Shown: positions 21,519 through 33,483, counted from the stretch's first letter. The stretch is 64,000 nucleotides of DNA from Acanthamoeba sp. SK_2022b (GCA_027943245.1 JANDJZ010000100.1:18563-82562); one strand, 5' to 3'. A program made the numbers and translations. Notes: a model not told the origin generated them from the sequence alone.

Positions 21519-22290
21519 CTAGCAAGCTTCTTCAGGCAATCTCCTGTTGCAGCCCTGGAGCTCAGCAAGCAACTGGCTATCTCCAAGGAGAGTACTAAGA
21601 AGCTGAAGATTGATTATAAGTGCTCCTGCTGCAAGATCTGCCTACAGAAGCACATTGCTGCTGTTACTTCTGCCCTACAAGAGCTGTGCCAGAAGAGGAC
21701 TACCAGGAAAGTGCCTCCACCTGCTATCACCAACAATGAGTGGGTGGTGGTGGCAGATCTCATTACAGTCCTCCTCCCTCTACACTGGGCTATCAAGGGG
21801 AGTCTGCACCCACTATTTGCCAGGTGATGCTGATTGTTACCATCCTCTTCACTTAGCTTGCACCTTCAGAGGATGATATCTCCCCTCACCTCTACCTTCA
21901 AGGAAGCTCTGAGAACAGATCTCTCTGACCATTGGGGTACCATCATAGCAAAATCAGATTTGATTAGTCAGTGTCACCTCCTTCACCAAGCCCAATGCTG
22001 CAGCAGCAATTCTTATCTGTCTGTCAAGGTAGGCACCAGTGTGACCACCTTTGCTTCTGGTATGGGCTATCAAGGTGTCCCCTTCAATTTTCTATGTTGG
22101 ATGCATTTACACTGCAGCCTTGGTGCTGTTGCAGCTAAGCACATGCATTCCATGTATCAAAAGATACAGCATGCTACTGGCACCGTAAAATCAGTGATCC
22201 TTCCTTCCATCCCAAGCCTTGGGGAGGGTTGGAGTATGTGTATGTACTTGATGACTCATGAGCTGCAAATTATTTATATTTTGCACTGAA
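21519..22290 (+). pseudogene. Degenerate transposase fragment, possibly hAT superfamily
   Basis: An open stretch in one frame gives AISKESTKKLKIDYKCSCCK and then ITNNEWVVVADLITVLLPLH followed by a stop. A shifted frame continues with LTSTFKEALRTDLSDHWGTI and SDLISQCHLLHQ. The order EW...LLPL..A then FK..L...L..HW resembles the region before the LDPRFK block of hAT transposases. The frames are broken by stops and shifts, so it cannot be functional. Assignment is tentative. Confidence 0.4.
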
Positions 22291-22430
22291 GGAGATGATT
22301 TGATTTAGGCTGTCTTGTGGCAGTGTGTTCGCCATTGCCCTCACTCTACAATAATTGGTGAAGATCCACTTGATGAAGTTGGGCTGGAGTATGGGCGGAG
22401 CAGAAACAACGATCCAAAAGATTTCAGAAA

Positions 22431-23032
22431 TCAGAGGGTGTGCCCCTTTCTGATTGATTTGTAATCATTGATAATTACAGTCGATATTGTCCATATTTTT
22501 TGGTGCTGGTGCAGCGTGTAGGGGAGGTCACAGACAGGGGTTTGAATGGGGTCCTTGGCAGCCTGAAAGTCTTTGATCTTTGCAATCATGTTCTTGATGG
22601 TAATGCAGTGCAATGCAAATTCGCAGTACAACTCTTTGCTCAATTTGTTTTGCAATCTCAAATAAAAACAAAAACGTACCTTTAAAGCCAGCATCTCCCA
22701 TCCCATGCTCATCAGGAGAAAATCGGTTCCATTTATCAACTTCAAGGACTGCAATGTCCAAATCATTTTGTGACCCACCATAAGATGAAGACAAATAAAA
22801 AATTCGACCAAGCATGGGCACAAACTGCAAGATGGTGACAGAGTGCTGCTTCTTCTTGGCAGAATAAAGCAGTGTTAACACCAGGGCGATATGATGAGCA
22901 GATGGGCTGCTCTGTCCCATTAACAACCCATGTGTATAGAATTTGATGAAAAAGATGCTGAGCTTGCATCATTCTTTCATCATAGGAGGGGAAGATGAGC
23001 TGGGGGGGACAGAGATTGATACAAGAAATCAA
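22431..23032 (-). pseudogene. Degenerate DDE_Tnp_4 (PIF/Harbinger-like) transposase
   Basis: On the minus strand three frames together trace a DDE_4 catalytic domain: VVNGTEQPI (family: DGTE.PI, here D replaced by N), YSAKKKQHSVTILQFVPMLG (family: YSGKKK.H), IFYLSSSYGGSQNDLDIAV (family: GGS.HDL), DEHGMGDAGFKG (family: GDkGY.G) and ITIKNMIAKIKDFQAAKDP (family: VENTIGRIK.F, here E replaced by K). A tail HQHQKIWTISTVIINDYK matches the usual ending. Two of the three catalytic acidic positions are changed and at least two frame breaks exist, so it is a fossil. Confidence 0.75.
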
Positions 23033-23700
23033 TCATGTGATGATGAATATTATTGGCAGTAGATTTCAATACATTGAATAAAGCTGCCATCAACGCATCA
23101 ACAAGATAAAGACAAAGAAAGATGAAGATGAAGATGATCTCAGTGATGGGCGTTGAGATATCTCTCAGTTGAGATGGTGATGTGGTCCTAATCTTGTTGC
23201 TAAATTTACCTCACACCTTGTTAGAGATGGGTGTGGCACACTAAGCTCTTTGAGGTCATCATCATGAAGCCTCCAAATCGAAAGGGCTAAATGATCTGAC
23301 AAAAAATGGACATTAAATTGAAGATGCCTATGATCTGATCAAAAAGATTTATTTACCTCCATCTGCTGCTTTCTCTTGCTCACTCTTGTTCTCCTTTGCC
23401 TTTGCCTTCTTGCCCTGCTGCATCACATCTTTGCCACAGGAACTGTTTGAGCAACTGCTGGGTATCCCTCAAACTGAGGTGGAAGAACTCATCACCCTCT
23501 ACACAGTCAACAAACAGCATGCCTGTGACCACATTCTTTCCCCACTCTCACACATTTATTTAATTTTAATTTTTCCACAGCACTACCCCAGCTTTATCTT
23601 CCTCACATCTGTTTTTGAGATCTATCCTTGCATCATGACAAGATGCTTTCATTTCTTTATTCCCATTATTCACCCCAACTTTCTTTTCAGGATTGGCCAT

Positions 23701-25266
23701 TTCGCCTTGCTCACTCTCGTCACTTGTTGAGAAACCTCTTGACTTTTGCTCTAGATGGCGCAGAACAAGGTGAGTAACTCACTGGAGCGAGTTTTTGAAG
23801 TTTTAAAGCAGTTTTGGAAAGTTGTGGTGCGCGGCAAGAGGGGGCAGTCAGTTGAACTGCGCTCCCCCTCGCCCAACACACGCCAACAAGAAAAAACAAA
23901 CAACAATAGCTGGCCGAGGAATGTTGAATGCGGTTGTTTATTCTGCGAAGAAACGCACACAAGGGATTCACCACTTACGCGCAGGGCAGGACCTGCGGAC
24001 CTGAACGAAGAAAACGTAAGAAGAGGGCAACTGATTGCACAAGGAGACGGGAGAAAATAAGGTAGTGACTCATATTCTATGGATGGTACTTGAGTTATGT
24101 CATCAAAGCTGTTGGTAATGCTATGGTTCGTTTTCTAATCAACGTGACTACCACTCGCGCGAAGGAGAGGAGGGAGGCGAGAAAGCTTACCACGGTGGGT
24201 AGAATCGTGAACAGTGCCAGGTTTGGGTTGGCGACGGGTAAGTCATGCACACGACCTGGCGAAGGTGAAGTGAGCCATTGTGCAACAGCTACGGGTGTTG
24301 CATTTTAATGGAATAAAGAAAAAGAGCAGAGCTCATAGACAATGTTGGTTACATATGCTCGCAACGCTTAAGGTCATGCAGGCAAGCAGACCACGCCACG
24401 GCATCAAACGCAAATTATTGAATCATAGCAAATAAAGAGATTTGTAAAATCGCGATTGGAAGATGTGTTACCTTGGATATGTGGCGCTCATTGTTAGGCC
24501 TACCCGATGATCCGACGAGATCTGAAAAAGAGCTGTGTGAGAACTTTCGTAGTGGTGCAAAAAATGATTGTGAGAATTGGGTAAGAATCAGAGAATTGTG
24601 GTCAATTGTCCTCAGGCTTGGGATCGGCGATTATTGTGTCATCACAAAAGAAAGTGGTCGCGTGAGGGATAAAAAAATTACCTCTAAAGGTCAGCGAGCC
24701 AGGCGTGCGCTTGCTTCAACTACAGCAAGCTACTCCGGCGATCGTGCTGATCAGCTCCGGAGACGAGTGATCTGTGTGGCATAAGGAGCGGAAGTCTTAG
24801 CGGTAACTACGAGAGAGGGTGTGGCAAGCGTAAACATGAGCAGATGGTTTCAGAAGAATTAAGGTAGCGGGTTTTTTCGTCAAATTGAAAAACAATCGGA
24901 CAAATGCCTGTTGGTCATCATTGAAAGACTCAGCGGCCTTGGCGGACTAGAAAGCGTACCTAATCTCAGCCAAGGGCCATGCGGTGGTGAAGGTTGAGAG
25001 CCGGGAAGAACGGTGGAGTAGACGATAGAGAAAAACAAGAACCGGCAACCCGATAGATAAATACGGAATTTGATATTTTGCGGACACTGCAACATTGATA
25101 TCTAATTGGACATCTGATTGTGAGCTGCGCCAGTGGCTGGAGCAAAAAAAAAGGGAAAATAATTCATTTCCTCGACGCCAAGGCCTTGCGGGAAAGGCGA
25201 GCACAGATTCAAGCCTCTTGTGAGCTTAGAGGGTCCATCCATCTGTGGCAGCTCCACACGCGAGGG
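23701..25266. other. Unassigned region between island 1 and the FYVE-TBC gene
   Basis: CpG frequency recovers but stays below that of neighbouring exons. At 23,744-23,775 an acceptor-like CTCTAG precedes ATGGCGCAGAACAAG and a perfect GTGAGT donor, which would encode MAQNK as a first exon, but I could not find a convincing continuation. Open frames at 24,090-24,308 and 24,473-24,784 (the latter containing SLLGLPDDPTRSEKELCENF) have no recognisable family. The last few hundred bases should be promoter and 5' UTR of the next gene. Confidence 0.4.
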
Positions 25267-26954
25267 ATGTCAAAAACGGTTGATTTTTACGAAATGGAAC
25301 AACAATCGCCACGTAAGCAGAACGGCAACGTGGTCGAATCCAAGCAGCATACAACGCTCAGCAAAGAAGAGGAGGCGGCAGCAGAGCGCGAGCGAGTAAG
25401 GGTTATGTCCGGCGAGGCGCCCCCGATGCGCGAGCCCTCCTACCCACCGCCGCCAGACGGAGGTCCAGTGAGCCACGTGCAGGTAGTGGAGGGTATCAAC
25501 TGCTCCTGGGCAGACGAGCGCAACGTGCACGATTGCCCCATCTGCGGCAGCGCCTTCTCGTTCTTCCGCAGAAAGGCACCACCTCCGCACCCTTGCTTGA
25601 CTTCGCCCCTCTCCGCTGCTCTCCTCACGGCAGGCTTCTCTCGTGGCGTGCGGTATGCAGCATCACTGCAGGGCGTGCGGTGGTGTGTTCTGCTGGTACT
25701 GCACGGAGACACGGATCAAACTCGTTGTCGTCGGTTCACTCACCGAGCAGTTCGTGCGCATCTGCGACATGTGCGCCAAGAAAGGTACCACTTTATTTCG
25801 GTACATTAAAAAAATTAAATTAAACGAAAAAAAACCAAATAATAAAAATAAATAGATTTGATATCTTCAGTCAGTGTGCCCGGTCCTCTCACTCGTCAGC
25901 GTGCTTGGCCAGCGCATATTCAAAGTGCCCCAGTGCTGGAGTCGTTCATTCCCGACGACGAGATGAAGGACTGGCACGTCCTCATCCACTCGTACGATCC
26001 CGTTAATCCACAAAACAACAGACGGGTACGCACTTCTACCCCTTTCCCTTCGTTTCGTGTTCTTTGTCGTTGGCGTAGTGCTTACGCAACATCGCCACGA
26101 GCAGCTCAAGGAGAAGATCAAGAACCAGGACGTGCCCGATGTTCTTCGGGCTCTGCTGTGGCAGGCCCTCACCGGATCGGCTCAGGCCAAGCAGAACTCC
26201 CCACACAGCTACGCCGTACCGTCGCCGCTCCTTCTCGTTTTGTTGCCTGGGAGCTTTGCTCACGCCGGACGCTTTCGCACACCCTCACAGTCTATGCTGG
26301 CACGAGACTTGGACCCACAGACCGAGGAGCGACTGCACCAGGACCTCACCCGCACCTTCTCCGACGAGCGACTCGCCCAAATCAAATGCAGACGGTACAA
26401 CACGGCGAGCCCGCAGCACGTCCGACGCGCGCGCGCGCGCATGCACGCACACACACATGTGCACGCTACCGAGCAGTGTTGTGACCTGCTGCCTACAGAA
26501 TCGATAGCCGGCTGGTCCAACAGCGCATATTCAACCTGCTCAAGGCCTTCTGCCTCATGTACACCAACATCAACTACGAGCAAGGGATGAGCTTCATTGC
26601 CGGTGTCTTGGTGCTGCTTACCGACGAAGAGGTTCTCAGCCCCGTCCACCCCTATCCCCCCATTCCCTCATATGTGGCCGCTCTGCTTAGGCTCACTTCT
26701 CTCTCTCTCTCTCTCCCTCCTCATCAATGTATGGGCCGCACAGCACGCCTTCTGGATGTTTGTGCAGGTGATGCGCAAGTTCTACGTCGCGGGCATGTAC
26801 AAGGCCGGAACGCCTGTGCTCAAGCGGTGCGTGCAGCACTTCAAGAGCATGGTCTCCCACCTGTTCCCCGACCTCGACGAACACTTTGTACTCATTGCCC
26901 CTCGCCCCTCGGGCACATCGCCACTCGCTCTGCCGGTACCTCGTTCGCTGACCC

Positions 26955-26992
<38 letters not shown>

Positions 26993-27356
26993 AGAATCGA
27001 GAGGGCATCACGGTGGAGATATTCGCCAACCAATGGTTTTTGACTCTGTACTCGTACAACTTCCCGCTCAACTTCGTCTTCCGAATATGGGACCTCTTCT
27101 TGAGCGAAGGGATCGACTTCATACTCACCATGGCTCTAGCCATATTCTGTCATCAGCAAGGTGCTGCTTCTCGACCACTCGCCCTACTCGATGGCATTGG
27201 CTCATTTCTCGGAGTGTCCTCCGCGCAGATAAACTGACGAAGCTCAACTACATGGAAACGATGACATTTTTGTCCACACTGCCATCGGTCATGCACAATT
27301 TTCGAGGCTACATCACCATTGCCATAGAGATGCTGGAGGACATGGCCTCCGGATGA
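25267..27356 (+). CDS. FYVE zinc finger + TBC RabGAP protein
   Basis: Starts MSKTVDFYEMEQQSPRKQNG. The FYVE finger has WADERN, DCPICGSAFSFFRRK spliced to HHCRACGGVFCWYC and a C-terminal VRICDMC, giving the WxxD, RRxHHCRxCG and RxC elements that bind phosphatidylinositol 3-phosphate. A TBC domain follows: IKNQDVPDVLRALLWQALTG, LHQDLTRTF (IxxDxxR-type arginine finger), INYEQGMSFIAGVLVLL (YxQ glutamine finger), HAFWMFVQVM, FANQWFLTLYSYNFPLNFVF and WDLFLSEG. It should stimulate GTP hydrolysis by a Rab on PI3P-rich endosomes; the partner is unknown. The intron before HHC appears to use a GC donor (AAG|GCACC) because no GT fits there. The stop is at 27356. Confidence 0.9.
26956..26992 (+). repeat. 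GTGC tetranucleotide repeat in TBC gene intron
   Basis: About nine GTGC units directly before the acceptor GCAG of the exon starting NREGITVEI. Confidence 0.9.
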
Positions 27357-27525
27357 TCTCGTTCAGTACTGCACGTCAAGCTATCGTTGGTCTTCCCGCC
27401 CCTCCCCTGTTTTGAGAAGGAGAGATAGTTGTTGTCATAGTTATTTATTTTACGAAGGCCTTTTCGTGTTGGCATGACCTCTTTCTGTACAAGTACACCT
27501 CTCTCTCCCTCTCCCCCCCCCCCAC

Positions 27526-28508
27526 TTACTGTCGCTTGTTGCGTAGCAGCGCCTCCGCAATCTGTGTTGAGCGGTGTCAACAACACGATGCAAGCACACA
27601 CGCACGCATCAAGATGGGTGGAGTGAATGATACCGATTGGATGGCAGCCTCGCCCTGATTACCTGCCATATCCACCTCGAGCAGTGTGCTGTTCGCCGCC
27701 ACTGCATCAGCCAAGGCCTGCCGCATGACACATTCGCAGGCAAAACCACACATTGTCAGTGCGTGTGGGCGTGCTTTTGGGGCTGAGTCCATTACCTGGC
27801 TGCCAGCCGGTCCGATGTTGTTGTCGCGCAAGAACACTTTCTGCAGGCTGGTGTTGCCCCGGAGGGCCCGAGCGAGCGCGATGGCGCCCTCGTCGCCGAT
27901 GCGATTGTTGTTGAGGCTCAGGATGGTCAGCCCGCAGGAGCCCCTGTGGTCCATGAGGTGGATCATGCGTGCGAGGTATTGGGCCCCATCGGGCCCGATG
28001 TCGTTGAAGTCGAGGTAGAGCGACTTGAGCGCCGAGGAGGCCTCGGTGCCGGCCTGGCCCTCGCTCCCCTCGCTCCCACTGTCGCCTGCGGCGAACTTTG
28101 CCGCGTCACGCCACATAGGGTCCTCCGGCGAGCAATTGGCCAGCGCTGCCGCGAGTGTCTCGATCCGCTTGTCGCCTAGCGCCGCTCGTCCTGAAGTCGG
28201 TGCGTCCCAATACTCGTCTGGTCGCACCTGGAGGAACAAAGCATATTTTTGAAAGGAAAAATACACTTAATCGGCGGTAAAATATAAAGTGGTTCGGAGG
28301 AATGGAGCAGCACCTGAAGGAGCTCGAGTTGGCGGCGGTTGTGAGGAAGGCGAAGGAGTGAAGTGACCTCCTCCCACACTTCGGCGGGAAAGGGATCGTC
28401 CAGGAGTAGATTGACCTCATTGACCTCGTGGTCGTGCTTCTGGAGTGATCGGGCTTCCACAATGGCCATCTCCGTTTTTGTTAGGCCCTTCGCACAGCAC
28501 CCTCCCAT
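27526..28508 (-). CDS. Acylated leucine-rich-repeat protein (RNase-inhibitor-type LRR)
   Basis: The N-terminus MGGCCAKGLTKTE has a Gly2/Ala6 myristoylation context and two adjacent cysteines for palmitoylation, so membrane anchoring is predicted. Downstream are LRRs of the ribonuclease-inhibitor type: LKSLYLDFNDIGPDGAQYLA, LTILSLNNNRIGDEGAIALA, LQKVFLRDNNIGPAGSQ and LLEVDMAGNQGEAAIQS. The last intron (GTATCA donor) joins to IAEALLRNKRQ and the stop at 27526, a common ending for such proteins. The exact ligand is unknown. It is tail-to-tail with the FYVE-TBC gene, 169 bp apart. A 62-bp dispersed repeat lies 33 bp upstream of the start codon. Confidence 0.82.
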
Positions 28509-28540
28509 CTTTGTGCTCTCTAATCTTAATTCCAGTATTT

Positions 28541-28602
28541 TATTCTTGTTTTCTTTCGGCAGTTGGCCAACAGATAATTAGTGAGCCAACCAACCAGGCG
28601 GG
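28541..28602 (+). repeat. Dispersed repeat R1, copy a
   Basis: The block from TATTCTTGTTTTCTTT to CCAACCAACCAGGC is nearly identical to 34,467-34,529, with one inserted T and a G/A change seen. Both copies have the same orientation and each marks the edge of a CpG-poor island. Confidence 0.85.
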
Positions 28603-29448
28603 GTGGCTGCGGCTCAAGAGTACTAAGCATGCCCACAGCTACGTGGTGTGTATTCTTGGAATACACGGTAACGCTTGTAAGTTGGCAAGGAATGCCACCC
28701 ACGTTGACAATCCATTCAGGGCTGCACCCTCTTCTAAACGCCTGTTTCTCCTTGTACTCACTCTATCACTCCAACACACACACCTTTTCTCCTCTTCCAC
28801 CTGGCTCAGTGGATATTCAAAGTAATAACATTGTCAGCTTGCTATGGGAAGCACAGCCCTTATCTATGTTTTTTAGCACATGAACTTGACACTTGCCCTT
28901 AAGGTAGGCAGCTTTTTACTGGGAGGTGAGTTCAGTTTTCCTGGTTACCTCATGTTTGAAATTTGGACAGATGGGACATACCCTAAGCAGTCCTAACTGC
29001 TATATGAAGGATGCAGATCCTGAAGCACTTGTAAAAGCTGGCCCCATCCACAACAAGTCCCAGAAAGGGCTTGTTAGAATGATTGGGCATGATTGGGAAG
29101 AAACTGAGTTCAGGAAAAAGAGACAGTGCCTCTTTTTCTGTCGACATTTTGAGAAGGGCCAGTGTCTCATTTTCCTGAACACTCAGTTAAGAAGACATGA
29201 GTTAGCATGTGGAAGTGCTCCTCAATTCTGATCCACTTGTTGTTCTTGTTGCCAACTCTTGCCTTAAGCCTATTAAAAAGTGAAACAGATCACACCTTGC
29301 AAGAGAGATGGTGGTGACTTTCATTATTGTTGCAGCCAAGAGATAAGCCTTTGACTCTTCAAGTCTCCAAGAGTTTCTGTCTCCAAGCTTGATTTCCTGC
29401 AGATACGACACCAAGCTCCTCTTCCATCTCCATAGACGCAACCAAGAT
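28603..29448. other. CpG-depleted island 2
   Basis: No gene is supported. It contains the decayed copy of the Rab-like 3' end and, at 28,926-29,231, an open frame without a clear start that includes DWEETEFRKKRQCLFFCRHF; no family is recognised. CpG is scarce compared with the flanking genes. Confidence 0.6.
28722..28867 (+). repeat. Decayed copy of the divergent-Rab 3' end (repeat R2, copy b)
   Basis: Aligns over about 146 bp with 38,427-38,567, starting at CTGCACCCTCTTCTAAACGC. Of nine CpGs in the 38.4-kb copy, eight are TpG or CpA here and one is kept; a TTGTA-type insertion is also seen. The change is almost entirely C-to-T/G-to-A. Confidence 0.9.
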
Positions 29449-32400
29449 TTATTCTGAGTTATGGAGCAAACCAACCTGCAGATGGTCCAGGTCGTGGCCG
29501 CCCAAGTTGAGGGCATTGCCCATCTTAATATAGCCTTTCTCGTACCGCTTCTTGAGGATGACAAAGATGAGCATGACGAAACTGACGGCGGCAAGGAAAG
29601 AGCCCACGCCGATGCCCACCCAGAACACGACGAGCCTGATCGTGAGCAGCAGGTACACCTGGTTCTTGAAGTTCTCCGCCTCCGAATCTGCATCATCAAC
29701 CCCAACCATCAACCAAAGCCTCAGCGCACGTCCAGGCGTGGGCAGATGGGGGGGGGGGCGTGTACCACCGATGGTGGCCTGCTGGTTGGCGTAGAAGACG
29801 GGGTAGATGACCTCCTTGAGGAAGTCCTTGTTCCAGAGATTCAGCGGGGATTTCTCGCCCGTCACGTAGATGTTGACCTGCAGCTGATTCGCCACGTTCA
29901 TCGCTGCATGCGTACGGTTGAACATCAACATCGACGCACACAACGTTAGGCGTGGCTGCTGCGATGGCAGGACGACGTACCGTGGCCGGTGTAGGGCTCG
30001 ATGTCGAGGACAGTGTCGTCGTCGGCGGAGGGCTGCATGCCCACGACCTTGTCGCGCCACTCGGCGTCGCAGTCGAGCATGTTGGGCTTGCTGATGAAGA
30101 TCGGCACGTTCTGCAACAAAAAATTAATACATTAATACATTAAATAAATAAATGATAAATATTTTAAAATAGGGGGTGGGAAATAAGAAATAATTGGATG
30201 ATGGATGGCCGCAAGGTGCTTACGTTGTGGACGCGAGTCATGTTGGCGAAGCCGGTGATGGTCTGGTAGTACTTGGGCTGCGGCAGGAAGAGCCTCTGGG
30301 ACAAGTGATATCTGCATGCGCGCGGGCGTGTGTGTGCGTGTGTGTGCGCGTGTGTGTGCGTGGCTCGTGTGTGCCGTTTGTGCGTGTTGTGGGGTTGACA
30401 TGAGAGTTGGTTTTTTGGAGTGATTTCGTGCTAAGGAGTTTGCGATTGGGTGAGAGGTAACCGGTAGAGGTCGATGCCCTTGATGCTCACGCCTCCGGCG
30501 TAGTGGATGGGGATCTGGCGCATCACTTCGGAGCTCCACACCGTGAGCTCGTCGCCCGATTCTGAACGCGCCAACCAATCGAGTGAGCGCAAGTCGCTGG
30601 CGAGGCGCGCACGCACGAGAACGCGAACGCAAACGTGGAGGAATGCGCGGAATACCGAGCGATGGGCGGAACTGGACTCCTTCGGTGCCGTCGACCTTCT
30701 CGTCCTCGGCCCACAGCGTTCCGGCGGGGTAGACGCGCACGCCTGCGCAGTAGTGTTATAGACCTCACGATGGTCTAGCGACGCACGCACATGGAAAACG
30801 GGAGGGGCGGGTACCGCAGTAGTCGATGTAGCGGGTGATGTTGTCGATGTCGCCCTTGCCGGTGTAGTGGAGGCTGGTGTACTTGCCGTTGAGGGCGTCC
30901 TTCTCGCTGGTCATGTTGGTGGCCAGCGACACCGTGGCGGGCATGCCCAGCAGCTGCAGCAGCGGATCCTTCGCGCCCCACAGCCACTGCTGCGGCGTCC
31001 TATTTATTATTATTTTTTTGTTGTTATTTAATGTTAATTAACCAACAAATAATAAATAAACGAATTAATTGTGGTGGAGTTGGGCGGTACCTGGTGGTGA
31101 TGAGACCGCCGCCAGCAGCAAAGGCCTGCTGCAGCGCGGACTCAACGAAGGTTTGGCCGATGTACTGCAGATAACCAGCCACCTGTGTTGTTGTTGTTGT
31201 TGTTAGCGCGTGTGGGCGAGGACGATGCGCGAGGCCGCGGGAAGGGTCATGTGCCTGGCGGGCCTGGGCGAGGCTCAACTGGAACTGCTGTTGGAGGGTG
31301 CCCTCGTCCCCAGTGGCCACCAGATACATGAAGGTGCTCAGGTTGGTCGTGTCGAACAGCCCGCGGGTACCTGTTGTCGTTCAAACAAAATAATCAAAAA
31401 CAAAATATTCAAAAATCCCAAAGATGGGATCAATTTGAAATTATGTTCGTAAATAAATAAATAAGGATAAATATTTTTACGGGTGATCAGAACAAAAAAG
31501 TCGGTACGGACCGTTGAGGAGGTTGCGGCTGAAGGCCGCGTCGAACTGGATGGCGGCGGCGCCGAACTGGCCCTTGGCCCAGATGGCGAACTCGGGGATG
31601 CCGGCAAGCGGCGGAATGAGAGAGCTGCCGGCCAGCAGCTGCTGCACGCTCGTGTAGTTGGTGACCGAACCCTTGCCCCTGCCCACGCCGCAAGGAGTTG
31701 ACTCACTCTCACGAATTGTGGCCACGCCGCGCTGGAGGTGGCGCGACGCTTGCGCGATGTACCATTGGAGGTAGAAGAGGTCGTCCAGGCTGGAGACGTG
31801 GAAGTTCTGGAACACGTAGGTGACGCCGGTCGAGCCCAGGAACTTGGCGCGCCAGGCGAGCACCATCTTCAGCTGGTCCGAATCCAGCCCGAACGCCTGC
31901 GCCAGCGTCGTCATCGACGTCGTATCTGCGCAGAAGGCGCGAGCCATCCGTTCGTGAGCGGCGAGCGCGCAAGAGCTTGCCGGCAAAGCGAGGGAGAAAG
32001 GAGGGAGGCTACCCTGGAGATAGGTGGCGGCGAACCAGAGGAAGGCCGAGGAGTAGGTCGAGTTGACCAGGTTGGGCAGGGGGCTCGTGGGGTTCCACAG
32101 CTCCGCGACCACGGCACCCGCCAGGTTGGACGGGACGCCGCCTTCTTACATACCCACCACCGCTCAACGACGTCAACAACTTTCAGCAGAGCTGTTGGAT
32201 GCGAGCGTTGTGGCGATACCTTGGGAAAGGACGCCCAGAGTCCCCCAGAGCTGCTCGTTGGGTGCTGTCTCGTTGGCCCACGCAGCCGCAAAAATCTAAC
32301 CACAAAATACATTTTCCAATTAATTCTCACTCTATTCTCACACTAGGAGGAATGGAGTGTTGGCGTGCCTGTTGAGCGACCTCGCTGGAGACGTTCTGGG

Positions 32401-33171
32401 AAGTCTCGATGGCGTTCAGCACCACGGCACGCACATTGGGCAGCACCTTAGAGGTTACAGCCTCGGCAATGATCAACCTGGACATGAAAGGATTAAGGCC
32501 ACTAGACTCGCACGTGAGGTGGTGGTGTTTTACCCAAAGGGCTGGCCAAGGCTGTTGAAGAGCTTGCGGAGCGTGGGACCGGTGAGGGCCACCACGAGGT
32601 TCTGCTCGCCGCCCACCTTGGCCAGCACAGCCATATAGGCCGAGTTGAGGTTGGTCACGCGCAGGTTGGCGTCGTCGGGCCGCCCTATCGACAGGCCCTC
32701 GTTGAATATGTGATAGATGTACCGGGCGTAGTAGACCTTGGTGCCGTCATCGACAAACGTCACGTTCACGAGCTTCATGAATCGACGGTAGACGAAGGGG
32801 CCAACTCGCTCGTAGCGAGGCGCCACGGCCTCAGCTTGCCTGCTCGCTTTCCCGCCATTTTCAGACGACGAGGCTGAGGCCGTGCGTATCTCGTCAGCGT
32901 TGGTGAGGTTCCAGAGGTAGTACTTCATGTACTGAGGCGTCTTGTCTGCGGGTATGCCGTTGAATTCCCATTCGGCGTAGCCTGAATCGGACTTCGAATC
33001 AACAACGAGTCCGTCCTGAATTTTATTTTCGAGGTAGTGGCCGAGAAAGATGTTCATCGAGACGCCAAGGGCTACCAGGATGATTCCCAGCACAAGCGCC
33101 ACCAGGGATAGGATGAACTTCCATTTGAGGCCAGGGGCGCAGTTGGCCCAGGTTGAGCTTACCCGATGCAT
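29449..33171 (-). CDS. CD36/LIMP-2 family scavenger-receptor-type membrane protein
   Basis: Two transmembrane segments frame a large lumenal domain: near the N-terminus FILSLVALVLGIILVALGVS and near the C-terminus LLLTIRLVVFWVGIGVGSFL continuing AAVSFVMLIFVILKK. The lumenal part has the CD36 blocks KTPQYMKYYLWNLTNADE, YERVGPFVYRRF, VYYARYIYHIFNEG, QIPIHYAGGVSIKGIDLYR, NVPIFISKPNMLDCD and DDTVLDIEPYTGH, with many NxS/T sites. In Dictyostelium and animals such proteins act in lysosomes, lipid uptake and phagocytosis; an endolysosomal role here is inferred. ATG 33171 (MHRVSSTW) is the start because the ORF-initial codon at 33186 is TTG. About 14 introns. The cytoplasmic tail ends GLLHNSE. It is much longer than human LIMP-2 in the middle region, with several Ala/Leu-rich exons between 31.0 and 32.5 kb. 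Confidence 0.9.
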
Positions 33172-33483
33172 AAAATTAAGTGTCAAAATCGTGATTATGA
33201 GTAAAGGAGGAGCGATTTACCAGACAAGGCGCAAGACCTGCTGTGCTGGGTCTTGAGAGAAGACAGAAGAGGCAGAGAGGAGAGCATTGCCTATATTCCC
33301 TTTTTAGCTGACTTGCCTTATATGTCTGAGTTAATTAACATGCCTGCCAGCTCACCTGAGCAGATAGCCAATCCACCTACATTGCTGAGCCACTTGCTTC
33401 AGCTAACCTCAGCTAAATGATGATATGTATGTATACATACATATATATATAGTCTACATTGCTTCTCAATAAATTCTATTCAA

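Larger units (their letters stand above)
20450..23700. other. CpG-depleted island 1 with transposon debris
   Basis: Base composition changes abruptly after the coiled-coil gene. CpG almost disappears: reading line by line I count only three between 21,001 and 22,200, whereas a single 60-base line of the neighbouring exon (19,081-19,140) has five. TpG and CpA are abundant, so this is more than low GC. No intact gene is present. Three coding remnants are listed separately. The rest (20,875-21,518; 23,033-23,700) is AT-rich with many stops. Confidence 0.85.

Noticed and set aside
23755..24060. ORF beginning MAQNK
   Set aside because: The ATG looks like a short exon with a good GTGAGT donor, but the reading beyond is intronic in character and no partner exon was found, so it is not called as a gene.
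27308..27601. Alternative last exon of the LRR gene overlapping the FYVE-TBC 3' end
   Set aside because: Using a GTAATC donor gives a frame without LRR character; the GTATCA donor gives IAEALLRNKRQ and a normal LRR ending.
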